A stretch of 64,000 bases of DNA, taken from the NCBI GenBank assembly GCA_030849075.1, contig JASAOO010003543.1, positions 49,789 through 113,788 of the forward strand, read 5' to 3'. Origin of the DNA: Zelonia costaricensis. Lineage: Eukaryota; Euglenozoa; Kinetoplastea; Trypanosomatida; Trypanosomatidae. Positions 52,638 to 62,707 of the stretch are shown here, piece by piece; the first letter of the stretch is position 1; each line of letters begins with the position of its first letter. The position numbers and the translations under genes were made by a program. Under the pieces are notes generated by a model. That model searched no databases. It worked only from the letters and a program-made list of their open reading frames with translations, and was not told where the DNA came from.

Positions 52638-54073
52638 AGTTGATTGCAGAGGCGACGGTCGCCTCGTGTTTCTTTTCTCTTTTGGGCGAGGTGGGCGGTG
52701 CGTGCACGGGATGTGAGGACTGCGAGCTGCACCCGCTGCGGGAGGCGAACGTGCGTTGCGTGTGTGTGTGGAAGGGACTGGCAGGCCGCAGGCGTCGGCC
52801 GGCAGGTGGCCAGCCGCCGCAGTGGACTCTTGCTCGCGCCACAACATGAGAGCGGCAGCGTGTGAGAGAACTTGGAGGGAGGGAGAAGGAGGCCGGGACA
52901 CTCGCTCGTTAGACAAGGACGCGTTGACCCGTTCGCGTGTGCAGACTCATCACACGGCTCGCTCCGCTCCGCTCCGCTCCGTCCTCCATTTGTGAACCCC
53001 CCAATTCTGTTTTTCAGCGCTTGCAGCTCCTGACGCACCGGCTGCGGACGTCATGTATACGGTCCCGGTGCGGAGCTTCTCTTGGCTTGTCTCCCCCCAC
53101 ACCCCCTCTGGCGCAGCTTGTGCGCGTGGGAGGCGTGGCGCTGTGTCTCTCTCTCTCTCTCTCAGACCTAGCTCGGCGCAGCCCGCTGTCGGCTCGCACC
53201 GTGAATGCTTGCGTGCCGCCTCTCTTCTTTTTTTCCCTGTGCTTGCTCGCTGACGTTGGTGCGTCCGCTGCAGCGTGATGTAGACTACGACTTGTTTCCA
53301 TTTCCAGTGTGCTGCGGTGCTGTGGTGCGCCGCGAATGTGGTGTGCAGCTCCAAGGTGCGTGAACAGAAGCAAGCTTGCACGAAGGACGCCTCCTCTCCT
53401 CCCCCCCGGACCGCGCTCAGAGAGAAAGGAGAGCGAGTGGGGTGACTCACGGTCGCCGCGATCTTCTACGTGGCGGGGGTGGTGGTGGTGGTGTTTGGGG
53501 GGGGGGGGCGCTAGGGAGGGGGGGGGGATCGAGGCCTGTGAGCGGGCCCTGTCCGTTTTGTGTCGCCCCCGCCTCCCATTCATGCGCCGCGGGGGCGTGC
53601 AGCCAACGTAGAGTGCCCTTGTGTGTGTGTGTGTGGCGGCACGGTTGTACGCACACCTCTCGACCATGCACCTCCCGTTACGTGCCTCGCTTCGCTTCGA
53701 CGTTGCGTTGCCGCCGTCCGCAGAGAAGGCACAGAGGGCGGCGGGGTATGGCGCGACTCGCTGGTGGCCGCACCGCCGAACAGCACCCCCCCCTCTTCAA
53801 CTCCGCCTTCTCTGCATGCCGATCTCGTGTCCCGTTCTTACCTCCGTTTCCCCATCGTCGCTCTCTCTTCCTCACCACGTCGCTGTCCCGCTCTCACCCC
53901 CGGCACGCGCACGCACCGCACCTGCCGCGCCGCAGGTTCTTTCCATCGCTCTCACACACCCTCTCTCTAGCGCTCCTCACCCCGCCTTCACCCCCCTTCG
54001 CCAAGGCCTCCATTCCGTGTACACACACGTACACACACAGTCGGTCCTCTATCGCGTTTCACGAGTTGCGGTA
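52638..54073 (+). other. intergenic region
   Basis: 1.4 kb without a credible gene. Four GCTCC pentamers (52961-52980), a TC repeat (53143-53162), G-runs near 53498-53528 and TG runs (53619-53633) are visible, then C/T-rich DNA. Confidence 0.55.
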
Positions 54074-54526
54074 ATGGCCCTCAGCTGCCGCGTGAAGACG
54101 ATGCGCCGCAGCACCCTCCTCATGGGCATGGCTGTGGCTGCGGTGCTCGCCTGCCTGCTGGGTGGTGTCGCTCTCCACGCCTCGGCCGCCGCGGAGGGGC
54201 CGCGCATGAGCCCGGTGCTGCAGTGCAGCGAGGACTTCACGGCCGTATGCGGCGATGCCACGTCGACGCGCACCCTGTGGGGCTGCATGATGAAGAACGT
54301 GGACCAGATCAGCAACGAACTGTGCAAGGAGTACGTCACGGGCTTCCGCGCGTGCACCAGCGACGCCGAGAAGCGTGGCACGTGTGTGTACCCAGCAGCC
54401 GACTACGCGACCTCGGTGCGCCGCTGCCTGCGCAGCATCGACGAGGCCAACATCTCCGAGGCGTGCCGCGCCTCGCGCTTCTACGCCCCGATCGCGGAGC
54501 AGCGCGCGGCCCGGCGGATGCTCTAG
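54074..54526 (+). CDS. small secretory-pathway protein with eight cysteines
   Basis: 150 residues. A hydrophobic segment at about residues 14-38, preceded by basic residues, looks like a signal peptide or signal anchor. The rest has eight Cys (contexts QCS, VCG, GCM, LCK, ACT, TCV, RCL, ACR), enough for four disulfides. The C-x7-C-x11-C spacing and GCMMKNVDQISNELC phrase loosely resemble the cysteine-rich repeats of the Golgi protein GLG1; a single such unit is present. A luminal or cell-surface location is expected. Met codons occur farther upstream in the open frame but lie in leader-like, C/T-rich DNA; the ATG here puts the signal sequence at the N-terminus. Function unknown. Confidence 0.7.
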   Translation: MALSCRVKTMRRSTLLMGMAVAAVLACLLGGVALHASAAAEGPRMSPVLQCSEDFTAVCGDATSTRTLWGCMMKNVDQISNELCKEYVTGFRACTSDAEKRGTCVYPAADYATSVRRCLRSIDEANISEACRASRFYAPIAEQRAARRML

Positions 54527-56058
54527 TATAAGGGAGATCGGGGGGGGGGGAGCCACGAGGCGCTGGGTGAGAGCTCGTCGGCATAAGTGAGCGGGCCCGC
54601 TGTTGGCACGCTTGCGTGCAACGCAAGGCGCAGTCCGCTGCGGTGCCCGGGAGGCCTCCTCACACGGGAGGCGGCCGCCCTTCTCCGTCCCACTGTGCCG
54701 CCTGCGCGCCATGTGCGCCTTCCTCCCCGCCTCCGCTGCTGCCGCGCCTCACGGCGCATCCCTTCCCCTCCCCCCCCCCCACACGTGACTTCTCTCCTTC
54801 AGTACGGGCGATTTGTTCTCTTCACTTCAGTTCTTGCTTTCCTCATTGTTCAGCAGGCCTCCCACTGCGGGTGCCACGGCTTGGGCTACCACGTCTTCGC
54901 GCCGTGCCAGGGTGTAGGGGAGAGCGGGAGGGTGGGCTGCGGGAGGGGACCGGCACCCCGTCGGTTGAGTCCCGCACTGTGTGCGCACGCACACACGCGG
55001 TCCGTCTTTCGCTGACTCTGTCCTCTCCATGGAGGTGTGCCTTCGTGAGCTGACCGCGCCACGCTCGCCCGTCCTTCCCCGCCCCTCTCCCCGTCTTCCC
55101 TGTTCCCCTTGCTCTTCCGCAGCGCACTCGCACACGCGCGTGCATGCGTGCGTGTGTGAGTGCACGGGAGGGGAGGCTGCCCACTTCTTTCCGTGCTCCC
55201 TATTCCTTTCTTATCATTGACGGCGCTACGGCAACACCACCACCGCCTCCGGCATTCAATCAGCTCCGACCTCCTCTCTCCTCCCCCTCCCCCCTCGCCA
55301 TACCACGTCTTCCCCACTTTGTCGTCGACTCCCTGCGCGCGGACCCGCCGCTGCGTGGCGGCGCCTCCTTGATACGGCACTGATGGCTCTGCCACGCAGT
55401 TGCATCGCACATAGAGACAGGGAACAGAAGTGTATAGCGTGGGAGCTGATGTCGCCCTCCTCCTTCTGCTCCTCCCTCTGCTGGCGCCCGTCTCCCACCA
55501 TCGCTGCCGCCGTTGCGCTGCACGAGCGACGGGCCACAGCGGAGATATCGCGGCGTGGTGCAGCACAGCGCATGGAGCGGGTGTGCGCCACCGGCAACGG
55601 CGCCTCCCCTGACGCATGGAACAGAATGGGCCGCAATCTTGAGACACACAGGGCAACGGCGCTTTCCTCAGCTCGCATCGCGCATGTGCACCACATCTCC
55701 ACCTCACGACTCGTCTGAAAAACCATTTCTGTGTCGCTCCGCGCACATCAGCACCCACACAGCTCGCACAGCCCCCGCTTCTCTCATCTCTTAGCGTTGC
55801 ACAACCCCCCCCTACTCCCCCGCACACACGCACCCGTACATACACCAAGGAGCGCACAGAAGTACACACTGCAGTCGGACCACCTCAACGCAGCGCTTCT
55901 CCGCGCCTCATCACGTCTTCTCTATCGCACCTTCCTGTGCAGCGCGAACACTTGAGCAGGCGTAGCGCCGTAGCAACCTCCACCTCAACGCAGCACACAC
56001 GCGCACACACCTTTCTTTCCCCTACCGTGCTTGCTCCCCCATCCAGCGCGTCACAGCC
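54527..56058 (+). other. intergenic region
   Basis: 1.5 kb with no credible gene on either strand. C-runs near 54768-54780, short CA runs, and a C/T-rich acceptor zone in the last 60 bases are visible. Confidence 0.55.
56045..56046 (+). promoter_or_regulatory. candidate spliced-leader acceptor AG for the fRMsr-TIP41 gene
   Basis: A C/T-rich tract (about 56010-56044) ends in CCAG 12 bases before the ATG. Confidence 0.5.
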
Positions 56059-57657
56059 ATGACACTCGAGACGCCGCCAGCGCCGACCTTCGCGAGCAAG
56101 AAGGAGCTGTACGACTGGCTCGTGCAGCAGGTCGAGGCGCTGGTCGATGGCATGAGTAAGCGCTTCACCCCACAGGCCAACCTCGTCATCGGCCTCAGCA
56201 ACGTCGCGGCGCTGTGCTTCTACGCGCTGAACCGCTACTGCAACCCCGGTGCGGCCTTGGAGCAGCTGAAGGTGAACTGGTTCGGCTTTTATCTCTTCCA
56301 GGCCCCGGGCCTGCTGGCCCTCGGACCCTTCCAGGGCCGCCCCGCGTGCACCGAGATCCGCGTCGGCAGGGGCGTCTGCGGCGCCGTCGCCGAAAGCGGC
56401 GAGGCACTGGTGGTGCCGAACGTGCACGACTTTCCCGGCCACATCGCGTGCGACTCCGCCTCGGAGTCGGAGGTGGTCGTGCCGGTGCTCATCGAGAACG
56501 GCAGCGTTGTGGCTGTGATCGACGTGGACAGCACCGTGCTGGGTCACTTCACGGAGGAGGACAAAGCGGGGCTGGAGCGGGTGGCGGCGGTGCTTGTGCA
56601 GCACCTCGAGTTCCCCATGGCCCGCGCCCTGGCCGTCAACCCCGCCCTCGGGCTGCCGGGCTACTCCGCCCTCGCCGGCGGGGAGAAGGCGCTGCAGTTC
56701 CAGGATGACGCGGAGGGCGAGGGCACGGGGCCCACCCCTGTACCGGCTCCCGCCGCGGCGGGGACCACGACCACGATCACGTTGCAGTCCAAGACGACTA
56801 CGACGGTTACGCACATCCCGCACTTCAAGGTCGAGGTGCGGCAGCCCGATGTGACGGTGAAGTGCGTGGGCGGGTGGCAGTTCACGCGCACCGCGCTGGA
56901 CCGCATCATGATGCAGGAGGAGATGCAAGAGCTGCAGGACTCCCTCCACATCGCAGCCCTGCCCGAGATCGCCTTCCAGCACAACACGCTCGCCATCGCC
57001 CCCGAGGCGGACCGCGAGCACCCGTGGCTGCGCTTCAGCGTCGAGGCGCTCATGGCCAGCGCGGCGCAGTACTACCAGACGGCGGAGTTCAAGGAGCTGG
57101 TGCACCCGCAGCTGCGCATCCCCGTCTCCGCGGGCTGGGAGTCCTTCGAGTTCGAGAAGTTCGACCCCAACGTGGACTGGGCGTGGCGCAACAACTACTA
57201 CGGCATCGTTGCGGATCAGGTCTGTCTGGTGCTCCGTCCCCCGACCGACCCCGCGGCGCCGGGCATCAACTGGGATCTCCTCAAGGACACGACCCTCCCC
57301 ATTCTCTTCTACGGTGAGTTCGACATGATGGAGGACGACCTGCACGACCACGGCATGGCGACGTGCAGCGTGAAGTACCGCATCATGAGCACCGCCTTCT
57401 TCGTGCTGTGCCGCCACTTTGTGCGCGTCGACAACCACGAGATTTGGATGCGCGAGGTGCGCGTGTTCCATGAGTTTGGCAAGATCCGCGAGCCCACTGG
57501 CGTGCCGCACATCGTCATGCTGGAGCAGCTGCGCCGCGTTCGCATCTCCGACCCCGCTGACGGCGTCGACTGGAAGGCGCTGTCGCCCGACGCCATCTCC
57601 GCCCGGGCAGAGGTGCTCCTCTCGCGTGAGTGGATGCTGGAGCGGGCGACGGCGTAG
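56059..57657 (+). CDS. fusion of free methionine-R-sulfoxide reductase (GAF) and TIP41
   Basis: 532 residues in one uninterrupted frame. Residues about 12-195 are a GAF-type free methionine-(R)-sulfoxide reductase with all three redox cysteines, Cys97, Cys107 and Cys131, in the family spacing (PAC, GVCG, HIAC), plus NWFGFYLF and the Glu/Asp-containing SEVVVPV and VIDVDS. Such enzymes reduce free Met-R-sulfoxide. A Thr/Pro-rich linker (about 215-255) leads to a TIP41 domain (about 256-515): GWQFTRTALDRIM, LPEIAFQHNTLAI, FYGEFDMMEDDLHDHG, FFVLCRHFVRVDN. TIP41/TIPRL proteins bind PP2A-type catalytic subunits and act around TOR signalling. Both halves look complete. A role coupling oxidant repair to phosphatase control is inference. 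The start ATG follows a strong acceptor. Confidence 0.9.
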   Translation: MTLETPPAPTFASKKELYDWLVQQVEALVDGMSKRFTPQANLVIGLSNVAALCFYALNRYCNPGAALEQLKVNWFGFYLFQAPGLLALGPFQGRPACTEIRVGRGVCGAVAESGEALVVPNVHDFPGHIACDSASESEVVVPVLIENGSVVAVIDVDSTVLGHFTEEDKAGLERVAAVLVQHLEFPMARALAVNPALGLPGYSALAGGEKALQFQDDAEGEGTGPTPVPAPAAAGTTTTITLQSKTTTTVTHIPHFKVEVRQPDVTVKCVGGWQFTRTALDRIMMQEEMQELQDSLHIAALPEIAFQHNTLAIAPEADREHPWLRFSVEALMASAAQYYQTAEFKELVHPQLRIPVSAGWESFEFEKFDPNVDWAWRNNYYGIVADQVCLVLRPPTDPAAPGINWDLLKDTTLPILFYGEFDMMEDDLHDHGMATCSVKYRIMSTAFFVLCRHFVRVDNHEIWMREVRVFHEFGKIREPTGVPHIVMLEQLRRVRISDPADGVDWKALSPDAISARAEVLLSREWMLERATA

Positions 57658-58837
57658 GCTGCAGGGGTAAGTGCAAGTGAGGCGTGTGTTGGGTGTGTCT
57701 GTATGTGGGTGTGCATCGGCGTTCGGTTTGTGGACGAGCCCCCGCATTGACGAGAGTCAGCCGCACCCCCCCCCCTCACCTCCACCTCCACCTCCCACCC
57801 GTCAGGTCCCTCCGTTCACTCCCTGGTGCGCCAGAGCTCACGGAACGAGACCCACGCACGTCAGCGGCACCACCGCAGGCGCTGCCCGTGCTCACGTTGG
57901 GCTCGACACAGCTCTCTTTCCTTTGTTCTATTTTGGTCCTGCGTGCACGTCCTCTCCGCCGAGCTCCTCTGCCGCGCCGCAGTGGGTGCGTAAGTGCGGG
58001 CCGCTGCTGTATTTGCGCTGAGCGCGCTGCTGGTCAACTTCGCAGCTGCCCAACCCTCCTCCCTCTCCTTCCTGTCCTTCTTCAGTGCCTTTGGTTCTCC
58101 GGTTCACCCGAGGCGTACCACTAAGGCCCACTAAGTGTCACTCCGCACTTGAGCTCCTCGCTCTGCGTGTGTCAATGTGTGTGTAGGTGCCGCCACGCAC
58201 TTACAACACTGTCCGCAGCAAAGGTTCAGCGAGGCACTGCGCGAGGTGCCGACATGGAGTGCCTCGCTGCTCGCGATGACTCGGAGAGACCATTTGGCTG
58301 GCGCTTTCGGAAAGGGGCGCTGCTGCGCGATGTGTGCCCTGTGACGGCTCTGTGCGGGACTCGGCGGCCTCCGCGGCTCTTCGAGGTTAGAAGGCGGGTG
58401 CCGGGTTCGCCGCGCCGACATCTGCAAGCCCCTTCGCACCGCATCACTCAAGAAACTCAAGCGTGCGCCGTCGCTCGGGTCACGCACACCTGCATGCGTC
58501 ATGCCCCCTTTTCAGTTTCGCACCCCGCTGCCCCCATTGCTCTTCTTCTTCATCGCCTCTGCACCTCTTCGACTGACCGCATCACCGCGCAGTATTGGCA
58601 CGTACGCAGCGCAACACGCAGCAACCGCTGGCGGCCAACGGCTCCATCGGCGACACACGTGACCCACTTGCATCACGCGTCTGCCACTGCCGCGGCAGGG
58701 CTTTAAGCTGTGTTGCGTAGTGTGCGCGATACAAGGCAGCTCATAGACGTGCTCTTGACGCTGGTCTCGCTACCCAGATCCCTTCCTCCTCCATCACACT
58801 GGCACAGTCCCTTTCACCGTCGCATCCGGACGTGGCC
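57658..58837 (+). other. intergenic region
   Basis: 1.18 kb without a credible gene. TG-rich sequence (57680-57715) follows the stop. A GC-rich block at 58225-58450 is open in one frame but its translation shows no domain. Confidence 0.55.
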
Positions 58838-59503
58838 ATGGAGATTCTCAAGAAGACGGCAGCGCTCCGCGTGCAGAAGCAGGTGGAGGGGCTGCCCGTC
58901 GAGGAGGTGAAGCAGCTCTCGCTGAGCGGTGTGCCGGTGCTGCCCGAGCTGTGGGCCCCATTCACGCACCTGACCCATCTCGTGCTTGTCTGCATGAAGC
59001 CAAAGCTGGCAAGCCTGGACCTGCTCGGCCTCGGCGCCTTCTCGGCACTGCGGCTGCTGGACGTGAGCGACAACGCTGTCACCGTGCCCGCGGCGCTGCC
59101 GTCCGTGCCGTCGCTGGTGCGCCTGCTGATGCCCAACAACCGCGTGGCGGAGATGGCGGAGGTGCAGCGGCTGGCCGTGGCGTTCCCCTGTCTTGAGGTG
59201 CTCGACCTCGCGGACAACGCGGTCGACACGCCTGATAATTTCGGCGCCGTGTTCGGGGCTTTACCGGCGCTGGTGGCGCTGAACTGCCGCACGCGGGATG
59301 GGACGGAGGTGGTGGTGGAGGACTCCGACGAGTCCGAAAGCGAGGACGAGAGTGACGAGGAGGGGGAGGGGGACGATGACTCGGACAGCCAGTCGAGCAC
59401 CGACACGGCGGACGAGGCAGATGGCAGCGACAGTGAGGGCGCAGCGTCTGGCAGCGACGGCGCGCCCGCGGCGAAGAAGACCCGCACAGAGGGCGAGAAC
59501 TGA
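58838..59503 (+). CDS. ANP32-like acidic leucine-rich repeat protein
   Basis: 221 residues. The N-terminal 150 residues contain four to five leucine-rich repeats (LSLSGVPVLPELW, LRLLDVSDNAVT, LEVLDLADNAV) capped by ALPALVALNCRTRDG, as in the ANP32 LRR cap. An Asp/Glu/Ser-rich tail (about 157-205) and a terminal AAKKTRTEGEN resembling a nuclear localisation signal follow. ANP32 proteins are nuclear/cytoplasmic histone-binding chaperones and phosphatase modulators; the tail here contains many Ser, so it could be heavily phosphorylated. The repeats are shorter and less regular than in animals, so other acidic LRR proteins remain possible. The GTG two codons upstream was not used as start. Confidence 0.78.
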   Translation: MEILKKTAALRVQKQVEGLPVEEVKQLSLSGVPVLPELWAPFTHLTHLVLVCMKPKLASLDLLGLGAFSALRLLDVSDNAVTVPAALPSVPSLVRLLMPNNRVAEMAEVQRLAVAFPCLEVLDLADNAVDTPDNFGAVFGALPALVALNCRTRDGTEVVVEDSDESESEDESDEEGEGDDDSDSQSSTDTADEADGSDSEGAASGSDGAPAAKKTRTEGEN

Positions 59504-60195
59504 CGTGGCGCGGCAGGCGCGGCGATGGCGCGGCCCATGAAGTCTCTATCTCTTTCCTTCTCCGGCGTGGACGCGCGAGGCTGCCCGAGGCGCGGTGCGG
59601 CACCTTCTTGGGCCTTCAGAGCTGACACACACGCACACGCGCGCGGCGCATCGTGTGCCACGGAAGACGGAGGAACTAAACTGCACGAGCGACATGGCGA
59701 CGTGTCACCGCGTTGACGTTCTCCCCCCTCACTTTTGGTATGAACTCCACATTCAGAATGTGCAGCCACTCTCAGAGTCGAGCATCGCACAGAACTCTTA
59801 TTTTGGCTGATTTGTCAAGCTCACCCTCACGTGCCCGCGAGGTGTGTGGATGAGGGTGCTGTGCTTCCGCAGTAGAGGAGATGCACTGAGCCCTTCTGCG
59901 TGTCTCTCACACTCCCCGCTCCCTCCTCCTTCGACTTCACGCGATTCCTCCTCTTCCCTCACGCACGTCCTATTGATGTACCACAATACACACACACACA
60001 CACACGCCAACACGTCACCGCCATCACCCCCACCGCACCCCCGCAAGAACGTCAAAGGGGCAAGTGAAGGCGGACACGCTTGTACTTGCGCGTGGACACA
60101 CACAACACACACACACACAGACACACACACACACACACACAGACACAGACAACACGTTCCGCTTGCGTGTCTGCAACCCGCTCCTGCGCCGCAAC
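59504..60195 (+). other. intergenic region with CA tracts
   Basis: No gene seen. CA tracts at 59988-60004 and 60097-60148 precede the next ATG. Confidence 0.6.
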
Positions 60196-60933
60196 ATGTC
60201 GCGCTACGACATTGCCAGCGAGCCCACCGCCGAGGTGCTCGCTCTGAACTACAAGGCGGTGAGCGACACGGTGGCGCAGGAGGGCGGTGGCCGCAGCGTG
60301 ACTCTGATCGCCGTGAGCAAGACCAAGTCGCCCGCCTGCCTGCAGCGCCTTTACGACCTCGGCCACCGCGTGTTTGGTGAGAACTACGTGCAGGAGCTCG
60401 AGGAGAAGGTGAAGGAGCTGCCGGACGACATTGTGTGGCACTTCATCGGCCACCTCCAGAGCAATAAGGTGAAGGAGTTGCTGGAGGGGGCACCGAACCT
60501 GCGCGTAATCCAGACGATCGACTCGGAGAAGCTCGCGAGCAAGGTGAACGAGGGCTGCACCCGGTACCGCGACGGGCGGCCGCTGGAGGTGTACGTTCAG
60601 GTCAACACCAGTGGCGAGGAGACGAAGAGCGGCACGGAGCCGGGCGAGGCGACCGTGTCCCTGGCCAAGTACATCGCAGCGGAGTGCCCGCTCCTGCAGC
60701 TTAAGGGGCTCATGACGATCGGCATGCCCGACTACACGAGCCGGCCGGAGAACTTCGAGTGCCTGACGCGGTGCCGTGCCGAGGTGGCCGCGGCGGTGGA
60801 GACGTCGCCTGAGGCGCTGGAGCTGTCGATGGGGATGAGCGGCGACTACGTGAACGCGATTCACATGGGTGCGACGGTGGTGCGTGTCGGCTCCTCCATC
60901 TTCGGGCAGCGCTACTACCCGCCGAAGCCTTAA
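60196..60933 (+). CDS. YggS/PLPBP-family pyridoxal phosphate homeostasis protein
   Basis: 245 residues, the full family length, in an alanine-racemase-like TIM barrel. Lys42 in LIAVSKTKSP is the expected pyridoxal 5'-phosphate Schiff-base lysine; other family signatures are FGENYVQEL, WHFIGHLQSNKVK, VYVQVNTSGEETKSG, LKGLMTIG, LSMGMSGDY and VRVGSSIFG. Family members bind PLP without known enzymatic turnover and keep vitamin B6 and amino acid pools balanced. A cytosolic location is likely; the 44 codons open upstream start at GTG and cover CA tracts, so they are not taken as a targeting sequence. All phosphate-contact motifs are present. Confidence 0.94.
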   Translation: MSRYDIASEPTAEVLALNYKAVSDTVAQEGGGRSVTLIAVSKTKSPACLQRLYDLGHRVFGENYVQELEEKVKELPDDIVWHFIGHLQSNKVKELLEGAPNLRVIQTIDSEKLASKVNEGCTRYRDGRPLEVYVQVNTSGEETKSGTEPGEATVSLAKYIAAECPLLQLKGLMTIGMPDYTSRPENFECLTRCRAEVAAAVETSPEALELSMGMSGDYVNAIHMGATVVRVGSSIFGQRYYPPKP

Positions 60934-61693
60934 GGCTGCGGGGCCCTGGTGCGATGCGGGGCACGCGCAGCAGAGCGCGTTCGCCTTGTGCTTCCCTATT
61001 GAGCTAACGGGACGGGTTGTGGGCGGCGACGGCGTGCAGAGCCTCCGTCATGGCGAGAGTGTGATTCGAAGGTGAGGCTGCGCGGTAACGCGCCTTTCAT
61101 CGAACGACTGCGGCCTGCACACCGGTACTCCTTTTCCTCCCCCGTGCCAGCACTTTCGCCTCATGGACGCGCTCTGCAACCTGCTGCATATCAACGTGAT
61201 GAGATGACCCGTGATGCAGACCCGGCGCGGTACCGACGACGCAACTGTGGAACTTACTGACAGACGTCACGCAGAAGGTGCCCCAGAGGCTCTTGTGTTT
61301 GGCTGCTGCCTTCGACCACTCGCGGGAGGTCGCGGCCGGCCGCCTCTCAGCCCCCCCCCCCTTTCCACCCGTGCAGTGGTGCAGCGCGCACGCTGCGCTT
61401 GCTGCCCCAAGCTCTTCGGCTCCTCGCCAAGGTCGGTGGCGAAGATGAATGCGATGTGGCGCGGCGCGTCCTTGGGGGGGGTGGTAACGGGGAGGGGGGA
61501 GGCAGCGGGGACTGGTCTCTGTCACTACCGATCTCTCCGGCGCGCCCCAACTCTCCTGCACATCGCGCGCTCGTGCGTACGTCAACGACTTCTCCTTTAG
61601 TCTCTTGTCTGCTTCCCTCTCCTGCCACCGTGCCTCCGTGCTGCGCTGACCGTCAGCATGCCGCAACCTCACCACGAAGCGATGTAGGCACAT

Positions 61694-61737
<44 letters not shown>

Positions 61738-61783
61738 GCGCGCAGGACGCACCCAAGCAGGCATCTCGCGAGGCTGCAGCAAC
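60934..61783 (+). other. intergenic region with CA tract
   Basis: 850 bases with no credible gene. G-rich runs near 61473-61499 and a CA tract at 61695-61733, about 50 bases before the next ATG. Confidence 0.6.
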
Positions 61784-62707
61784 ATGGGGGCGGTTACGTC
61801 GAAGGACCGCTACGACCGCGCCGCGGCTACCGGCATTCTCACGCTGAACGAGGAGAAGATCAAGTCGTGGTCGCAGCTCATCAAGCCAATCACAAAGCTG
61901 CCCAAGCTGCGCACCATCACCATCTCCCACAACCCCCTAAAGGACTCGGTACCACACAGCTTCACCACCCTGTCGTGCTGGGCCACGCTCGTGAGCCTCG
62001 ACCTCTCGCACAACGGCTTGACATGCGCCTGCGCTTTGAGCAGTGAGGCGCCACTGTCGAAGAGCCACGTGGAGGAGGTCGAGACACGCATCACCACGGC
62101 GCCAGTGGCGGGGTCGGCGGGAGCCACAGTGCTGACCGCATACCCCCTGGAGTCGCTGAACATCTCCGGCAATGACCTGCACCTGCTGCCGCCCCTCCTC
62201 GCAAGTCGCTTCCCCCGCCTGCGCCGTCTCGTGTGCACCGACAACCACCGCCGCCTCGCCATTCCGGTCACCCTCGCTGCGTGCCTCGGCCGCTGCACCA
62301 ACCTCGAAGTCGTCGCGCTGCAGCGCAACCGACTGACGGAGTTCCACATCGCGGACGACACGGTGGAGAAGCCCTTCCCCGCGCTGCGCGAGCTGCTGCT
62401 GGACCAGAACCACCTTAGCGGCATCGTGAACCTTGGCTTCGCGGCGGACAAGACGGCGCCGCTGGTCCCGTCGCTGCGGCGCATAACGCTGGATGAACAG
62501 ATCGGCAAGGAGGTCCTGCGCCGGGTCGACCCCTGCATTTTCGCGCACTGCCCCGGGCTCAACTCGCTGTCCTTGCGCGGCAACTGCTACGAGGAGGAGG
62601 TGCAGCAGGAGCTCGGCAAGTCGGAGAGCTACCGGTACTGGCAGGCCAACAAGAAGGACGTGGTGGACAAAAAGCTCCACGCTGGTGGTGCCGCCGACCT
62701 CATCTGA
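61784..62707 (+). CDS. leucine-rich repeat protein, probable N-myristoylation, LRRC57-like
   Basis: 307 residues. The start MGAVTSKDRYD has Gly2 and a small residue at position 6, fitting N-myristoylation after Met removal. Leucine-rich repeats run from about residue 30 to 280 (LRTITISHNPLKD, LVSLDLSHNGLT, LESLNISGNDLHLLPPLL, LEVVALQRNRLTE, LRELLLDQNHL, LNSLSLRGNCY). The end, EEEVQQELGKSESYRYWQANKKDVVDKK, resembles the C-terminal cap of LRRC57, which also begins MG. A membrane-anchored scaffold is likely; partner unknown. A 35-residue insertion (about 87-120) interrupts the repeats. The ATG is the first in frame. Confidence 0.82.
   Translation: MGAVTSKDRYDRAAATGILTLNEEKIKSWSQLIKPITKLPKLRTITISHNPLKDSVPHSFTTLSCWATLVSLDLSHNGLTCACALSSEAPLSKSHVEEVETRITTAPVAGSAGATVLTAYPLESLNISGNDLHLLPPLLASRFPRLRRLVCTDNHRRLAIPVTLAACLGRCTNLEVVALQRNRLTEFHIADDTVEKPFPALRELLLDQNHLSGIVNLGFAADKTAPLVPSLRRITLDEQIGKEVLRRVDPCIFAHCPGLNSLSLRGNCYEEEVQQELGKSESYRYWQANKKDVVDKKLHAGGAADLI

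Noticed and set aside
53621..54073. N-terminal extension of the eight-cysteine protein
   Set aside because: The sequence is C/T-rich leader DNA, and the extension would bury the signal sequence in the interior of the protein.
55885..57747. 620-residue open frame on the minus strand
   Set aside because: Antisense shadow of the fRMsr-TIP41 gene; composition typical of reverse-complement GC-rich coding sequence.
58149..58706. 185-residue open frame between fRMsr-TIP41 and the ANP32-like gene
   Set aside because: Starts in TG-rich DNA, composition unlike the accepted genes, no recognisable motif.
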